From assembly GCF_025905425.1 (NCBI RefSeq), contig NZ_CP109603.1:780001-844000 (forward strand): 64,000 bases of DNA, read 5' to 3'. Below are positions 52,728 to 62,093 of this stretch, one piece after another. A program made the translations under genes and the position numbers. The first letter of the stretch is position 1. Each line of letters begins with the position of its first letter. The stretch comes from Pseudomonas putida. Its GTDB lineage: Bacteria; Pseudomonadota; Gammaproteobacteria; Pseudomonadales; Pseudomonadaceae. Below the pieces are notes generated by a model. That model saw only the letters and a program-made list of their open reading frames with translations, ran no database searches and was not told the origin of the DNA.

Positions 52728-52829
52728 TGCTGGCCTCTTCGCGGGCAAGCCCGCTCCCACAGGTGTTGTACTGGCTTCTAGGGCAGTGAGGTACCTGCGG
52801 GAACGGGCTTGCCCGCGAAGAGGCCAGCA
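52728..52829. repeat. REP pair between fliK and fliL
   Basis: Inverted REP elements at 52728-52763 (CTCTTCGCGGGCAAGCCCGC) and 52793-52829 (GCGGGCTTGCCCGCGAAGAG type, with the outer GTGCTGGCC/GGCCAGCAC also symmetric). They occupy most of the fliK-fliL gap and could form a transcript-end hairpin. Confidence 0.85.
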
Positions 52830-52865
52830 CCGGTAAACCTGGATAAACCCTGGGGTCGCCAAATC

Positions 52866-52881
52866 TGGCATAACACTTGCT
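52866..52881 (+). promoter_or_regulatory. Sigma-54 promoter of fliLMNOPQR-flhB
   Basis: TGGCATAACACTTGCT has GG-N10-GC spacing and a perfect TTGCT -12 box, 50 bp before the fliL ATG and just after the REP pair. Confidence 0.85.
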
Positions 52882-52931
52882 CAAGCCACGTCATCCTCCT
52901 TTGAACCCCCGATGGACGACGGATTATTGGC

Positions 52932-53429
52932 ATGGCGAATACCGAAGCAGTAAAAGACCCCGCCACAAATGGCAAACTCAAGCTGATCCTGCTGTTGGTG
53001 CTGGGCCTGGTGCTGGCAATCGGCCTGTCGGTGGGCGCTACCTGGTTCATCATGCACAAGAGCGAGCCTGCGCCGGCCACCGACCCGGCAGCTGCCAACG
53101 TCAAGCCTGCAGCCATCTACGAGGTGCTCACCCCGGCCTTCGTGGTCAACTTCAACCAGAACGGCCGCCAGCGCTACATGCAGTTGAGCGTCACCCTGCA
53201 AGGTCGCAGCCAGGCTGATCTGGATGCCCTCAAGGTGCACATGCCGGTGATTCGCAACAACCTGGTGATGATGTTCTCTGGGCAAGGCTTCGACACCCTG
53301 GCCGCCAGCCCGGTCGGGCAGGAGATGCTGCGTCAGAAAGCCACCGCCGTGGTCCAGGAAGTCGCCCAGAAGGAAGTCGGCAAGCCGGTCATCGACCAGT
53401 TGCTGTTCACCAATTTCGTATTGCAGTAG
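52932..53429 (+). CDS. fliL: Flagellar basal body-associated protein FliL
   Basis: Single-pass inner-membrane protein that supports stator function, 165 residues. One membrane segment (about 17-37) is LILLLVLGLVLAIGLSVGAT. The periplasmic domain includes YEVLTPAFVVNFNQNGRQRY and IRNNLVMMFSGQGFDTLAAS. It opens the fliLMNOPQR-flhB operon and has its own sigma-54 promoter. Confidence 0.95.
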   Translation: MANTEAVKDPATNGKLKLILLLVLGLVLAIGLSVGATWFIMHKSEPAPATDPAAANVKPAAIYEVLTPAFVVNFNQNGRQRYMQLSVTLQGRSQADLDALKVHMPVIRNNLVMMFSGQGFDTLAASPVGQEMLRQKATAVVQEVAQKEVGKPVIDQLLFTNFVLQ

Positions 53430-53438
53430 GAGTCCGCA

Positions 53439-54407
53439 ATGGCCGTACAGGACCTGCTGTCCCAGGATGAAATCGATGCGCTGTTGCACGGTGTCGACGA
53501 TGGTCTGGTGCAGACCGAAAGCGCTTCCGAGCCAGGCAGTATCAAAAGCTACGACCTGACCAGCCAGGATCGAATCGTCCGCGGTCGCATGCCGACCCTG
53601 GAAATGATCAACGAACGCTTTGCCCGCTATACCCGCATCAGCATGTTCAACCTGTTGCGCCGCTCCGCCGACGTGGCGGTGGGCGGCGTGCAGGTGATGA
53701 AGTTTGGCGAATACGTGCATTCGCTGTATGTGCCGACCAGCCTCAACCTGGTCAAGATCAAGCCGCTGCGCGGCACGTCGCTGTTCATCCTCGACGCCAA
53801 GCTGGTGTTCAAGCTGGTGGACAACTTCTTCGGCGGTGATGGCCGTCACGCCAAGATCGAGGGCCGCGAGTTCACCCCGACCGAGTTGCGCGTGGTGCGC
53901 ATGGTCCTCGACCAGTGCTTCGTCGACCTCAAGGAGGCCTGGCAGGCCATCATGCCGGTCAACTTCGAGTACATGAACTCTGAGGTCAACCCGGCCATGG
54001 CCAACATCGTCGGCCCCAGCGAGGCGGTGGTGGTGTCGACCTTCCACATCGAGCTGGACGGCGGTGGCGGCGACCTGCACGTGACCATGCCGTACTCGAT
54101 GATCGAGCCAGTGCGCGAAATGCTCGACGCGGGCTTCCAGTCCGACCTGGACGACCAGGACGAGCGCTGGGTCAAGGCCCTGCGCGAGGACGTGCTGGAC
54201 GTCGCCGTGCCACTGACCGCCACCGTCGCCCGCCGCCAGCTGAAGCTGCGCGACATCCTGCACATGCAGCCTGGCGATGTGATCCCGGTGGAGCTGCCCG
54301 AGCACCTGGTGCTGCGCGCTAACGGCGTGCCGTCGTTCAAGGCGCGCCTGGGTTCGCACAAGGGCAACCTGGCGCTGCAGATCATCGACCCGATCGAACG
54401 CCGCTGA
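53439..54407 (+). CDS. fliM: Flagellar motor switch protein FliM
   Basis: C-ring protein that binds phospho-CheY, 322 residues. The N-terminal CheY-binding peptide is LLSQDEIDALLHGV. The middle FliG-contacting domain contains INERFARYTRISMFNLLRRS and FFGGDGRHAKIEGREFTPTE. The C-terminal SpoA domain has LRDILHMQPGDVIPVELPEH. The length is standard. Confidence 0.97.
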   Translation: MAVQDLLSQDEIDALLHGVDDGLVQTESASEPGSIKSYDLTSQDRIVRGRMPTLEMINERFARYTRISMFNLLRRSADVAVGGVQVMKFGEYVHSLYVPTSLNLVKIKPLRGTSLFILDAKLVFKLVDNFFGGDGRHAKIEGREFTPTELRVVRMVLDQCFVDLKEAWQAIMPVNFEYMNSEVNPAMANIVGPSEAVVVSTFHIELDGGGGDLHVTMPYSMIEPVREMLDAGFQSDLDDQDERWVKALREDVLDVAVPLTATVARRQLKLRDILHMQPGDVIPVELPEHLVLRANGVPSFKARLGSHKGNLALQIIDPIERR

Positions 54408-54454
54408 CGGCGTGCCGGTCGCTCACTACGAATTGAATGCCTGTCGAGGAAATC

Positions 54455-54919
54455 ATGGCTAACGAAAACGAGATCACCTCCCCAGAGGACCAGGCCCTGG
54501 CCGACGAATGGGCCGCGGCGCTGGAAGAAACCGGTGATGCCGGCCAGGCCGATATCGATGCGCTGCTGGGTGGCGACGCCGGCAACAGCGGTGCGGGCCG
54601 CCTGCCGATGGAAGAGTTCGCCAGCTCGCCGCGGCCGAACGAGAACGTCAGCCTCGAAGGCCCAAACCTGGACGTGATCCTGGATATTCCGGTGAACATT
54701 TCCATGGAAGTGGGCAGCACCGAGATCAATATCCGCAACTTGCTGCAGCTGAACCAGGGTTCGGTGATCGAGCTTGATCGCCTGGCTGGCGAGCCGCTCG
54801 ACGTGCTGGTCAACGGCACGCTGATCGCCCATGGCGAAGTGGTGGTGGTCAACGAGAAGTTCGGCATCCGCCTAACCGACGTGATCAGCCCCAGCGAACG
54901 TATCAAGAAGCTGCGCTGA
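54455..54919 (+). CDS. fliN: Flagellar motor switch protein FliN
   Basis: C-ring base protein of 154 residues from ATG 54455 (MANENEITSPEDQALADEWA), preceded by ribosome site GAGGA. A start six codons upstream is less well placed. The N-terminal half is acidic and disordered. The C-terminal SpoA domain is VILDIPVNISMEVGSTEINI, LLQLNQGSVIELDRLAGEPL and VNGTLIAHGEVVVVNEKFGI. It also docks the FliH-FliI export complex. Confidence 0.96.
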   Translation: MANENEITSPEDQALADEWAAALEETGDAGQADIDALLGGDAGNSGAGRLPMEEFASSPRPNENVSLEGPNLDVILDIPVNISMEVGSTEINIRNLLQLNQGSVIELDRLAGEPLDVLVNGTLIAHGEVVVVNEKFGIRLTDVISPSERIKKLR

Positions 54920-55366
54920 GTGAAGGGCTCGATGCGCGCCGGCGCCGCCGTTGCCGGGCTGTTCGCCAGCCAGTTGGCTTTCGCGGCGGCAAGCCCCACG
55001 GCGAGCACTGCCGCCGCACCCGGCAGCCTGGGTGGGCAGCTGGCGCAGATGGTCTTTGGCCTGCTGTTGGTGGTTGGCCTGATCTTCTTCCTGGCCTGGT
55101 TGTTGCGCCGTATGCAGGGCGCGGCGGTCAAGGGCGGGCAGGTGATCGAGATCGTCGGCAGCCGGGCCATCGGCCCGCGTGACCGGCTGTTGCTGGTGCA
55201 GGTCGGCAAGGAGCAGATCCTGATCGGCCACACCCCAGGCAGCATCGAGGCCCTGCATGTGCTGGCCGAACCCGTCGAAGTGCCCGCTGCTGCCCGTCAG
55301 GCGGCGCCGGAGTTTGCCCAGCGGCTGATGGAGCTGATGGGCAAGGATCAGAAGGACAAGAAGTGA
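54920..55366 (+). CDS. fliO: Flagellar export apparatus protein FliO
   Basis: Membrane protein helping FliP gate assembly, 148 residues from a GTG immediately after the fliN stop (ATG 54932 is an alternative). An N-terminal signal-like segment ([17 protein letters not shown]) is followed by a membrane helix (about 38-58, [20 protein letters not shown]) and a cytoplasmic domain with [20 protein letters not shown] and [16 protein letters not shown]. It overlaps the fliP start. Confidence 0.92.
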   Translation: MKGSMRAGAAVAGLFASQLAFAAASPTASTAAAPGSLGGQLAQMVFGLLLVVGLIFFLAWLLRRMQGAAVKGGQVIEIVGSRAIGPRDRLLLVQVGKEQILIGHTPGSIEALHVLAEPVEVPAAARQAAPEFAQRLMELMGKDQKDKK

Positions 55367-56121
55367 TGACCGGCGTGCTGCGCATGATGTTGACCTTGGC
55401 GCTGCTGCTGGCCGCGCCGTTGGCCCTGGCCGCCGACCCGCTGTCGATCCCGGCCATTACCCTGTCCAATGGGGCGGACGGGCAACAGGAGTATTCGGTC
55501 AGCCTGCAGATCCTGCTGATCATGACGGCGCTGAGCTTCATCCCGGCGTTCGTGGTCCTGATGACCAGCTTCACCCGCATCATCATCGTGTTCTCGATTT
55601 TGCGTCAGGCCCTGGGCCTGCAACAGACGCCTTCGAACCAGATTCTGACCGGCATGGCGCTGTTTTTGACGATGTTCATCATGGCCCCGGTGTTCGACCG
55701 GGTGAACCGGGATGCGCTGCAGCCGTACCTGAAGGAGCAGATGACCGCCCAGCAGGCCATCGACAAGGCCCAGGTGCCGCTCAAGGACTTCATGCTGGCG
55801 CAGACCCGGCAGAGCGACCTGGACCTGTTCATGCGTTTGTCCAAGCGCACCGACATCGCAGGCCCCGACCAGGTACCGCTGACCATCCTGGTGCCGGCCT
55901 TTGTCACCTCCGAGCTCAAGACCGCGTTCCAGATTGGTTTCATGATCTTCATCCCCTTTCTGATCATCGACATGGTGGTCGCCAGCGTGCTGATGGCCAT
56001 GGGTATGATGATGCTGTCACCGCTGATCATCTCGCTGCCGTTCAAGATCATGCTGTTCGTTCTGGTTGATGGCTGGGCGCTGATCATGGGCACACTGGCC
56101 AGTAGTTTCGGCGGCGTCTGA
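55366..56121 (+). CDS. fliP: Flagellar export gate protein FliP
   Basis: Core pore protein of the flagellar type III export gate, 251 residues from ATG 55366, sharing TGATG with the fliO stop. A cleavable signal peptide ([20 protein letters not shown], cut near ALA-AD) precedes the membrane domain. Hallmarks are [40 protein letters not shown] and the C-terminal [20 protein letters not shown]. Confidence 0.97.
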   Translation: MTGVLRMMLTLALLLAAPLALAADPLSIPAITLSNGADGQQEYSVSLQILLIMTALSFIPAFVVLMTSFTRIIIVFSILRQALGLQQTPSNQILTGMALFLTMFIMAPVFDRVNRDALQPYLKEQMTAQQAIDKAQVPLKDFMLAQTRQSDLDLFMRLSKRTDIAGPDQVPLTILVPAFVTSELKTAFQIGFMIFIPFLIIDMVVASVLMAMGMMMLSPLIISLPFKIMLFVLVDGWALIMGTLASSFGGV

Positions 56122-56142
56122 CGCCGTCAAGGAGAGCCATGC

Positions 56143-56412
56143 ATGACCCCTGAAGTTGCTGTCGACCTGTTCCGCGATGCCCTCTGGCTGACCACGCTGA
56201 TGGTCGCCATCCTGGTGGTGCCGAGCCTGCTGGTGGGCTTGATGGTGGCGATGTTCCAGGCCGCCACGCAGATCAACGAACAGACCCTGAGCTTTCTGCC
56301 GCGTCTGTTGGTGATGCTGGTCACGCTGATCGTCGCCGGGCCTTGGTTGGTGCAAAAGTTCATGGAGTACATCACCACCCTCTACACCAGCATCCCGCAG
56401 CTGATCGGTTGA
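56143..56412 (+). CDS. fliQ: Flagellar export gate protein FliQ
   Basis: Export gate subunit of 89 residues with two membrane helices. It begins MTPEVAVDLFRDALWLTTLM and contains VPSLLVGLMVAMFQAATQIN and EQTLSFLPRLLVMLVTLIVA. It lies between fliP and fliR with 7 bp to the latter. Confidence 0.96.
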   Translation: MTPEVAVDLFRDALWLTTLMVAILVVPSLLVGLMVAMFQAATQINEQTLSFLPRLLVMLVTLIVAGPWLVQKFMEYITTLYTSIPQLIG

Positions 56413-56419
56413 CACGGCC

Positions 56420-57196
56420 ATGCTGGAGCTGACCAACGCACAGATTGGCACCTGGGTCGCCACCTTCATTCTGCCGTTGTTCCGGGTGACGGCGGTGCTG
56501 ATGACCATGCCGATCTTCGGCACGCGCATGCTGCCGGCACGGGTGCGCCTGTACGTGGCGGTGGCCATCACCGTCGTGATCGTCCCGGCGCTGCCGCCCT
56601 TGCCCGAGTTCGAACCGTTGAGCCTGCAGGGCCTGTTGTTGTGTGGCGAGCAGGTCATCGTCGGCGCGTTGTTCGGTTTCTCGTTGCAGTTGCTGTTCCA
56701 GGCCTTCGTCATCGCCGGCCAGATTGTCGCGGTTCAGATGGGCATGGCCTTCGCTTCGATGGTCGACCCGGCCAACGGCGTCAACGTCGCGGTGGTCAGC
56801 CAGTTCATGACCATGTTGGTCAGTGTGCTGTTTTTGCTGATGAACGGGCATTTGGTAGTGTTCGAGGTGCTGACCGAGAGCTTCACCACCTTGCCGGTGG
56901 GCAATGCGCTGATGGTCAACCAGTTCTGGGAAATGGTCGGGCGCCTGAGTTGGGTGTTCGGTGCTGGGCTGTTGCTGGTCTTGCCAGTGATAGCGGCGTT
57001 GTTGGTGGTGAACATCGCCTTTGGCGTGATGACGCGCGCGGCGCCACAGTTGAACATCTTCTCCATTGGTTTCCCGCTGACCCTGGTCATGGGTATGGGG
57101 ATTTTCTGGGTCGGCCTGGCCGATATTCTTCCCCATTACCAGGCATTGGCTAGCGACGCGCTGCAATGGTTGCGTGAACTGGCAAGGGCGCGCTGA
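56420..57196 (+). CDS. fliR: Flagellar export gate protein FliR
   Basis: Multi-pass export gate subunit, 258 residues, about six hydrophobic segments. Conserved stretches include FILPLFRVTAVLMTMPIFGT, AGQIVAVQMGMAFASMVDPA and FSIGFPLTLVMGMGIFWVGL. flhB follows after 2 bp, as expected for partners that assemble together. Confidence 0.96.
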   Translation: MLELTNAQIGTWVATFILPLFRVTAVLMTMPIFGTRMLPARVRLYVAVAITVVIVPALPPLPEFEPLSLQGLLLCGEQVIVGALFGFSLQLLFQAFVIAGQIVAVQMGMAFASMVDPANGVNVAVVSQFMTMLVSVLFLLMNGHLVVFEVLTESFTTLPVGNALMVNQFWEMVGRLSWVFGAGLLLVLPVIAALLVVNIAFGVMTRAAPQLNIFSIGFPLTLVMGMGIFWVGLADILPHYQALASDALQWLRELARAR

Positions 57197-57198
57197 GC

Positions 57199-58341
57199 AT
57201 GGCTGAAAGCGAGAGCGGTCAGGACAAGACAGAAGACCCCACCGAAAAACGCAAGCGCAGCGCGCGCGAAAAAGGCGAGATCGCCCGCTCCAAGGAGTTG
57301 AACACGGTGGCGGTGACCCTGGCCGGCGCCGGCGGCCTGCTGATGTTTGGCGGGTACTTGGCCGAGACGCTCCTGAGCGTGATGCGCATGAACTTCAGCC
57401 TGACCCGTGACATGATCGTCGACGAGCGCGCCATGGGTGCGTTTTTGCTGGCCTCGGGCAAGATGGCGATCTGGGCAGTGCAGCCTGTGCTCATCCTGCT
57501 GTTCGTGATCTCTTTCGTAGCCCCGATCATGCTGGGTGGTTTCCTGTTTTCTGGCAGCCTGCTGCAGCCGAAATTCAGCCGCATGAACCCGCTGTCGGGG
57601 ATCAAGCGCATGTTCTCGATGCATGCCTTGACCGAGTTGCTTAAGGCGTTGGCCAAGTTTTTCGTGATCCTGATCGTCGCGGTGGTGGTGTTGGTCGGTG
57701 ACCGCCAGGCATTGCTGTCGATTGCCAATGAGCCCTTGGAGCAGGCAATCATTCACAGTGTCCAGGTGGTGGGGTGGAGTGCGTTGTGGATGTCGGCGGG
57801 GCTGCTGCTGATTGCGGCTGCGGACGTGCCGTTCCAGCTGTGGCAGACGCACAAGAAAATGAAGATGACCAAGCAGGAAGTGCGTGACGAGTACAAGGAC
57901 TCGGAGGGCAAGCCTGAGGTCAAGCAGCGTATTCGCCAGTTGCAGCGTGAGGCATCGCAGCGGCGCATGATGGCGGCCGTACCGCAGGCAGACGTAATTA
58001 TCACCAACCCGACGCACTATGCCGTGGCCCTGCAGTACGACCCGGAGAAGGGCGGGGTGGCGCCATTGCTGCTGGCCAAGGGTACCGATTTCATAGCGTT
58101 GAAGATTCGTGAGATTGGTGTCGAGCACAAGATCCAGATCCTCGAATCGCCGGCCCTGGCGCGGGCGATCTATTACTCCACCGAGCTTGAGCAGGAGATC
58201 CCGGCGGGGTTGTACCTGGCGGTGGCGCAGGTGTTGGCGTATGTGTTCCAGATTCGTCAGTACCGGTCGGGCAAGGGCAAGCGGCCGGAGCCGTTGAAGG
58301 ACGATTTGCCGATCCCGCCGGATTTGCGCCGCGACAGTTAG
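57199..58341 (+). CDS. flhB: Flagellar export switch protein FlhB
   Basis: Export-specificity switch, 380 residues. The N-terminal cytoplasmic stretch is DKTEDPTEKRKRSAREKGEI. Four membrane segments follow to about residue 215. The cytoplasmic domain has the autocleavage motif NPTH at residues 270-273 (VIITNPTHYAVALQYDPEKG), where self-cleavage between Asn and Pro allows the FliK-triggered change from hook to filament export. It ends the fliL operon and is followed by a REP pair. Confidence 0.97.
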   Translation: MAESESGQDKTEDPTEKRKRSAREKGEIARSKELNTVAVTLAGAGGLLMFGGYLAETLLSVMRMNFSLTRDMIVDERAMGAFLLASGKMAIWAVQPVLILLFVISFVAPIMLGGFLFSGSLLQPKFSRMNPLSGIKRMFSMHALTELLKALAKFFVILIVAVVVLVGDRQALLSIANEPLEQAIIHSVQVVGWSALWMSAGLLLIAAADVPFQLWQTHKKMKMTKQEVRDEYKDSEGKPEVKQRIRQLQREASQRRMMAAVPQADVIITNPTHYAVALQYDPEKGGVAPLLLAKGTDFIALKIREIGVEHKIQILESPALARAIYYSTELEQEIPAGLYLAVAQVLAYVFQIRQYRSGKGKRPEPLKDDLPIPPDLRRDS

Positions 58342-58359
58342 CTTTGTGCCAGGGCTGCT

Positions 58360-58454
58360 GGCCCTTTCGCGGGCAAGCCCGCTCCCACAGGTTTTCTACA
58401 TGACTTCAGGGCATGGATGATGCCTGTGGGAGCGGGCTTGCCCGCGAAAGGGCC
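58360..58454. repeat. REP pair between flhB and flhA
   Basis: Inverted REP elements at about 58360-58391 (CCTTTCGCGGGCAAGCCCGC) and 58423-58454 (GCGGGCTTGCCCGCGAAAGG). They are perfect inverted copies over some 32 bp and form a potential transcript-end hairpin. Confidence 0.88.
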
Positions 58455-58480
58455 CGCCCTGACCGCGCAAATGTAAAAGT

Positions 58481-58496
58481 TGGAAGGCTTCTTGCA
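58481..58496 (+). promoter_or_regulatory. Sigma-54 promoter of flhA-flhF-fleN-fliA
   Basis: TGGAAGGCTTCTTGCA has GG-N10-GC spacing and a full TTGCA -12 box (the -24 is TGGAAG rather than TGGCAC), 55 bp before the flhA start and right after the REP pair. Confidence 0.75.
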
Positions 58497-58551
58497 GAGC
58501 CACGCCCAGGCGCCCCCTGGGCGTCAAAGTTTTGCATCAAGAGGACTCGCG

Positions 58552-60681
58552 GTGGATCGCACTCAGTTAATCAACAACGCACGCCACAACCTGGCCGGCC
58601 TCGGCCGGGGCAACCTGGGTGTGCCGCTGTTGCTGCTGGTGATGTTGGCAATGATGATGCTGCCAATACCGCCGTTCCTGCTCGACGTGTTCTTCACCTT
58701 CAACATCGCCCTGTCGATCGTGGTGCTGCTGGTCTGCGTCTACGCCCTGCGCCCGCTCGACTTCGCCGCGTTCCCGACCATCCTGCTGGTGGCGACCCTG
58801 CTGCGCCTGGCGCTGAACGTGGCGTCCACGCGTGTGGTCATGCTCCACGGCCAGGAGGGTCACGGCGCCGCGGGCAAGGTGATCCAGGCCTTCGGTGAAG
58901 TGGTCATCGGCGGTAACTACGTGGTCGGTGCGGTGGTGTTCGCCATCCTCATGATCATCAACTTCGTGGTCGTCACCAAAGGTGCTGGGCGTATTTCCGA
59001 GGTGAGCGCACGCTTTACCCTCGATGCGATGCCTGGCAAGCAGATGGCCATCGACGCCGACCTCAACGCCGGCCTGATCGACCAGGCCCAGGCCAAGGCC
59101 CGCCGGTCCGAGGTGGCGCAGGAGGCTGAGTTCTACGGTTCGATGGACGGTGCCAGCAAGTTCGTGCGCGGCGACGCCATTGCCGGCCTGCTGATCCTGT
59201 TCATCAACCTCATCGGCGGCATGCTCATCGGCATGCTCCAGCACGGCATGCCATTCAGCGAAGCCGGTAAGGTGTACGCTTTGCTGACCATCGGTGACGG
59301 TTTGGTGGCGCAATTGCCATCCCTGCTGTTGTCCACGGCGGCGGCCATCATGGTTACCCGGGCTTCGGGCTCGGAAGACATGGGCAAGCTGATCAACCGG
59401 CAGATGTTCGACTCGCCCAAGGCCCTGGCGGTCTCCGGTGGGCTGATGATCGTCATGGGCCTGGTGCCGGGCATGCCGCATGTGGCGTTCCTTGGCCTCG
59501 GCCTGTTGGCCTGTGGCGGCGCATACCTTGTGTGGAAGAAACAGCAGCAGGTCAAGGTCAAGGCCCAGCAGGAGGCGCAGCGTCAGCAAGACCTGCTGCC
59601 CTCGCCACAGCGTGCGCTGGAGACCAAGGAGCTGGGCTGGGACGACGTCACCCCGATCGACATGATCGGCCTTGAGGTCGGCTACCGCTTGATTCCGCTG
59701 GTCGACCGCAATCAGGGCGGCCAGTTGCTGGCGCGGATCAAGGGCGTGCGCAAGAAGCTGTCCCAAGACCTGGGCTTCCTCATGCCCACCGTGCACATTC
59801 GCGACAACCTCGACCTGCAGCCCAGTGCCTACCGCCTGACCTTGATGGGGGTGATCCTGGCTGAAGCGGAGATTTACCCCGACCGGGAGCTGGCGATCAA
59901 CCCAGGTCAGGTATTTGGCACCCTCAACGGCATTGCCGCGCGCGACCCGGCCTTTGGCCTGGAGGCGGTGTGGATTGACGTGGGTCAGCGGTCCCAGGCG
60001 CAGTCGCTGGGGTATACCGTGGTCGATGCCAGTACCGTGGTGGCCACCCACCTCAACCAGATTTTGCAGAAGCACTGTCACGAGCTGATCGGCCACGAAG
60101 AGGTCCAGCAACTGCTGCAGGTGTTGTCCAAGGCATCGCCTAAACTTGCAGAAGAGTTGGTGCCGGGTGTCATTTCCTTGTCGGGCCTGCTCAAGGTGCT
60201 GCAGGCGTTGTTGTCCGAGCAAGTGCCGGTGCGCGACATCCGCAGCATCGCCGAGGCTATCGCCAACAACGCCGGCAAGAGTCAAGATACCGCCGCGCTG
60301 GTGGCAGTGGTGCGCGTCGGATTGTGTCGCGCCATCGTGCAAAGCATTGTCGGCGTTGAGTCGGAGCTGCCAGTGATCACCCTTGAACCAAGGTTGGAAC
60401 AGATTTTGCTCAATAGTCTGCAAAGGGCCGGGCAGGGTCAGGAAGACGGTGTTCTTCTGGAACCGAGCATGGCCGAAAAGCTGCAGCGTTCGCTGATTGA
60501 GGCGGCCCAGCGCCAAGAGATGCAGGGCCAGCCGGCCATTCTTCTGGTCGCCGGCCCGATCCGCGCCATGTTGTCGCGCTTTGGTCGCCTGGCTGTACCG
60601 AATTTGCATGTTCTGGCGTATCAGGAAATACCTGACAACAAGCAAGTCACCATCGTTGCCACCGTGGGCCCTAACGGCTGA
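58552..60681 (+). CDS. flhA: Flagellar export gate protein FlhA
   Basis: Large export-gate protein, 709 residues from GTG 58552 (VDRTQLINNARHNLAGLGRG), which follows ribosome site GAGGA. A frame open to 58480 runs through the promoter and is rejected. The N-terminal half has about eight membrane segments and the FHIPEP-type signature (RFTLDAMPGKQMAIDADLNA, GAMIG-like GGMLIGMLQHG). The C-terminal cytoplasmic substrate-docking domain contains DLGFLMPTVHIRDNLDLQPS and VVATHLNQILQKHCHELIGH. The length is typical for Pseudomonas. Confidence 0.97.
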   Translation: MDRTQLINNARHNLAGLGRGNLGVPLLLLVMLAMMMLPIPPFLLDVFFTFNIALSIVVLLVCVYALRPLDFAAFPTILLVATLLRLALNVASTRVVMLHGQEGHGAAGKVIQAFGEVVIGGNYVVGAVVFAILMIINFVVVTKGAGRISEVSARFTLDAMPGKQMAIDADLNAGLIDQAQAKARRSEVAQEAEFYGSMDGASKFVRGDAIAGLLILFINLIGGMLIGMLQHGMPFSEAGKVYALLTIGDGLVAQLPSLLLSTAAAIMVTRASGSEDMGKLINRQMFDSPKALAVSGGLMIVMGLVPGMPHVAFLGLGLLACGGAYLVWKKQQQVKVKAQQEAQRQQDLLPSPQRALETKELGWDDVTPIDMIGLEVGYRLIPLVDRNQGGQLLARIKGVRKKLSQDLGFLMPTVHIRDNLDLQPSAYRLTLMGVILAEAEIYPDRELAINPGQVFGTLNGIAARDPAFGLEAVWIDVGQRSQAQSLGYTVVDASTVVATHLNQILQKHCHELIGHEEVQQLLQVLSKASPKLAEELVPGVISLSGLLKVLQALLSEQVPVRDIRSIAEAIANNAGKSQDTAALVAVVRVGLCRAIVQSIVGVESELPVITLEPRLEQILLNSLQRAGQGQEDGVLLEPSMAEKLQRSLIEAAQRQEMQGQPAILLVAGPIRAMLSRFGRLAVPNLHVLAYQEIPDNKQVTIVATVGPNG

Positions 60682-60692
60682 GGTAGTGGATA

Positions 60693-62000
60693 ATGCAAGT
60701 TAAGCGATTTTTCGCCGCCGATATGCGTCAGGCCATGAAGCTGGTCCGGGATGAGCTTGGCTCCGATGCCGCCATCATCGGTAACCGCCGCATCGCCGGT
60801 GGTGTTGAATTGACAGCCGCGCTGGACTACAAGTTGTCCGCCCTGGCCCCGCGCGTGCCCAACGCCGAGCTTGAAGAAGAGCTGCGCAAGACCCACACGC
60901 GTATCGCCACGGCCCAGGCCGAACTGGACCAGCGCAGCGACAACAGCGACAACAACCGCCAATTGTTCGCCGGTCAGTCGCTGACCGCCTCGGAGCCGCT
61001 GGTCGAGCCGCACGTGGATGCCCCGGCGCCTGCCGCTGCGCCTACCCCGGCACCGGTCGATCCTCGGCTGTTCGATGCCATGCGCTCGGAGCTGTCGGGT
61101 TTGCGCGAGCTGCTGGAAGTGCAGCTCGGCTCGCTGGCCTGGAGCCAGCTGCAAGGCAGCAAACCGCAGCAAGCCAACCTCTGGCGCCGTCTGCAGCGCA
61201 TCGGCCTGTCTGGGCCGATTGCCCGTGAACTGCTCGAACTCACTACCGAAATCGAAGAGCCGCGCCAGGCATGGCGCATGCTGCTGGCGCACCTGGCGCG
61301 GATGATCGAAGTCCCTGAGGTCGAGCCGATCGAAGAGGGCGGCGTGATCGCCATGGTCGGCCCCGCCGGCATGGGCAAGACCACTACCCTGGCCAAGCTG
61401 GCCGCGCGCTATGTGCTCAAGTACGGCGCGCCGCAGTTGGCGTTGGTGAGCATGGACAGCTTCCGCATCGGTGCCCAGGAGCAGCTCAAGACCTTGGGGC
61501 GGATCCTCAACGTGCCGGTGACCTACGTCGACCCGGGCCAGTCCCTGGCCCAGGCGCTGGAGCCGCTGCTGCGCAAGCGCGTGGTGCTGATCGATACCGC
61601 CGGCCTGCAGGCCAGCGACCCGGCCCTGCGCATGCAGCTGGAAACCCTGGCCAGCCGCGGCATCGCCGCGAAGAACTACCTGGTGCTGGCAACCACCAGC
61701 CAGAAGCAGGTGCTGACCGCCGCCTACCACAGCTACAAGCGCTGTGGCCTGGCCGGTTGTATCCTGACCAAACTCGATGAAACGGCAAGCCTCGGCGACG
61801 TGCTGAGCCTTGCCATCAGTCATGAATTGCCGGTGGCCTACCTGACCGATGGGCCACGCATTCCTGACGACTTGCACTTGCCACGGGCGCACCAGCTGGT
61901 CACCCGTGCGGTCAATGTGCAGCAGCAGGACGAGCCCAGCGAAGAGGCCATGGCCGACATGTTCGCTGATCTCTACCACAACCCGCGGCGAGCGGGCTGA
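60693..62000 (+). CDS. flhF: Flagellar GTPase FlhF
   Basis: SRP-type GTPase that sets the polar position of the flagellum, 435 residues. The N-terminal basic B domain begins MQVKRFFAADMRQAMKLVRD. A Pro/Ala-rich linker (about 105-125) precedes the NG domain with G1 GPAGMGKTTTLAKLAARYV (from about 223), SMDSFRIGAQEQLKTLGRI, G3 DTAGLQASDP and G4 TKLDETASLGDVLSL. fleN follows, the pair that together fixes number and place of polar flagella. Confidence 0.96.
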   Translation: MQVKRFFAADMRQAMKLVRDELGSDAAIIGNRRIAGGVELTAALDYKLSALAPRVPNAELEEELRKTHTRIATAQAELDQRSDNSDNNRQLFAGQSLTASEPLVEPHVDAPAPAAAPTPAPVDPRLFDAMRSELSGLRELLEVQLGSLAWSQLQGSKPQQANLWRRLQRIGLSGPIARELLELTTEIEEPRQAWRMLLAHLARMIEVPEVEPIEEGGVIAMVGPAGMGKTTTLAKLAARYVLKYGAPQLALVSMDSFRIGAQEQLKTLGRILNVPVTYVDPGQSLAQALEPLLRKRVVLIDTAGLQASDPALRMQLETLASRGIAAKNYLVLATTSQKQVLTAAYHSYKRCGLAGCILTKLDETASLGDVLSLAISHELPVAYLTDGPRIPDDLHLPRAHQLVTRAVNVQQQDEPSEEAMADMFADLYHNPRRAG

Positions 62001-62093
62001 TGATGAAGCGTGTGCAAAGTAGCTATGCCAAGGGGCACGCAGAATTGCCTCACGTGTGGCCTGAGTCCCAGCGAGACAAGGTAAAGAACAGAC

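Noticed and set aside
58567..60645. 692-residue open frame on the minus strand
   Set aside because: Antisense to flhA, with His/Gln-rich composition that mirrors the codon use of flhA.
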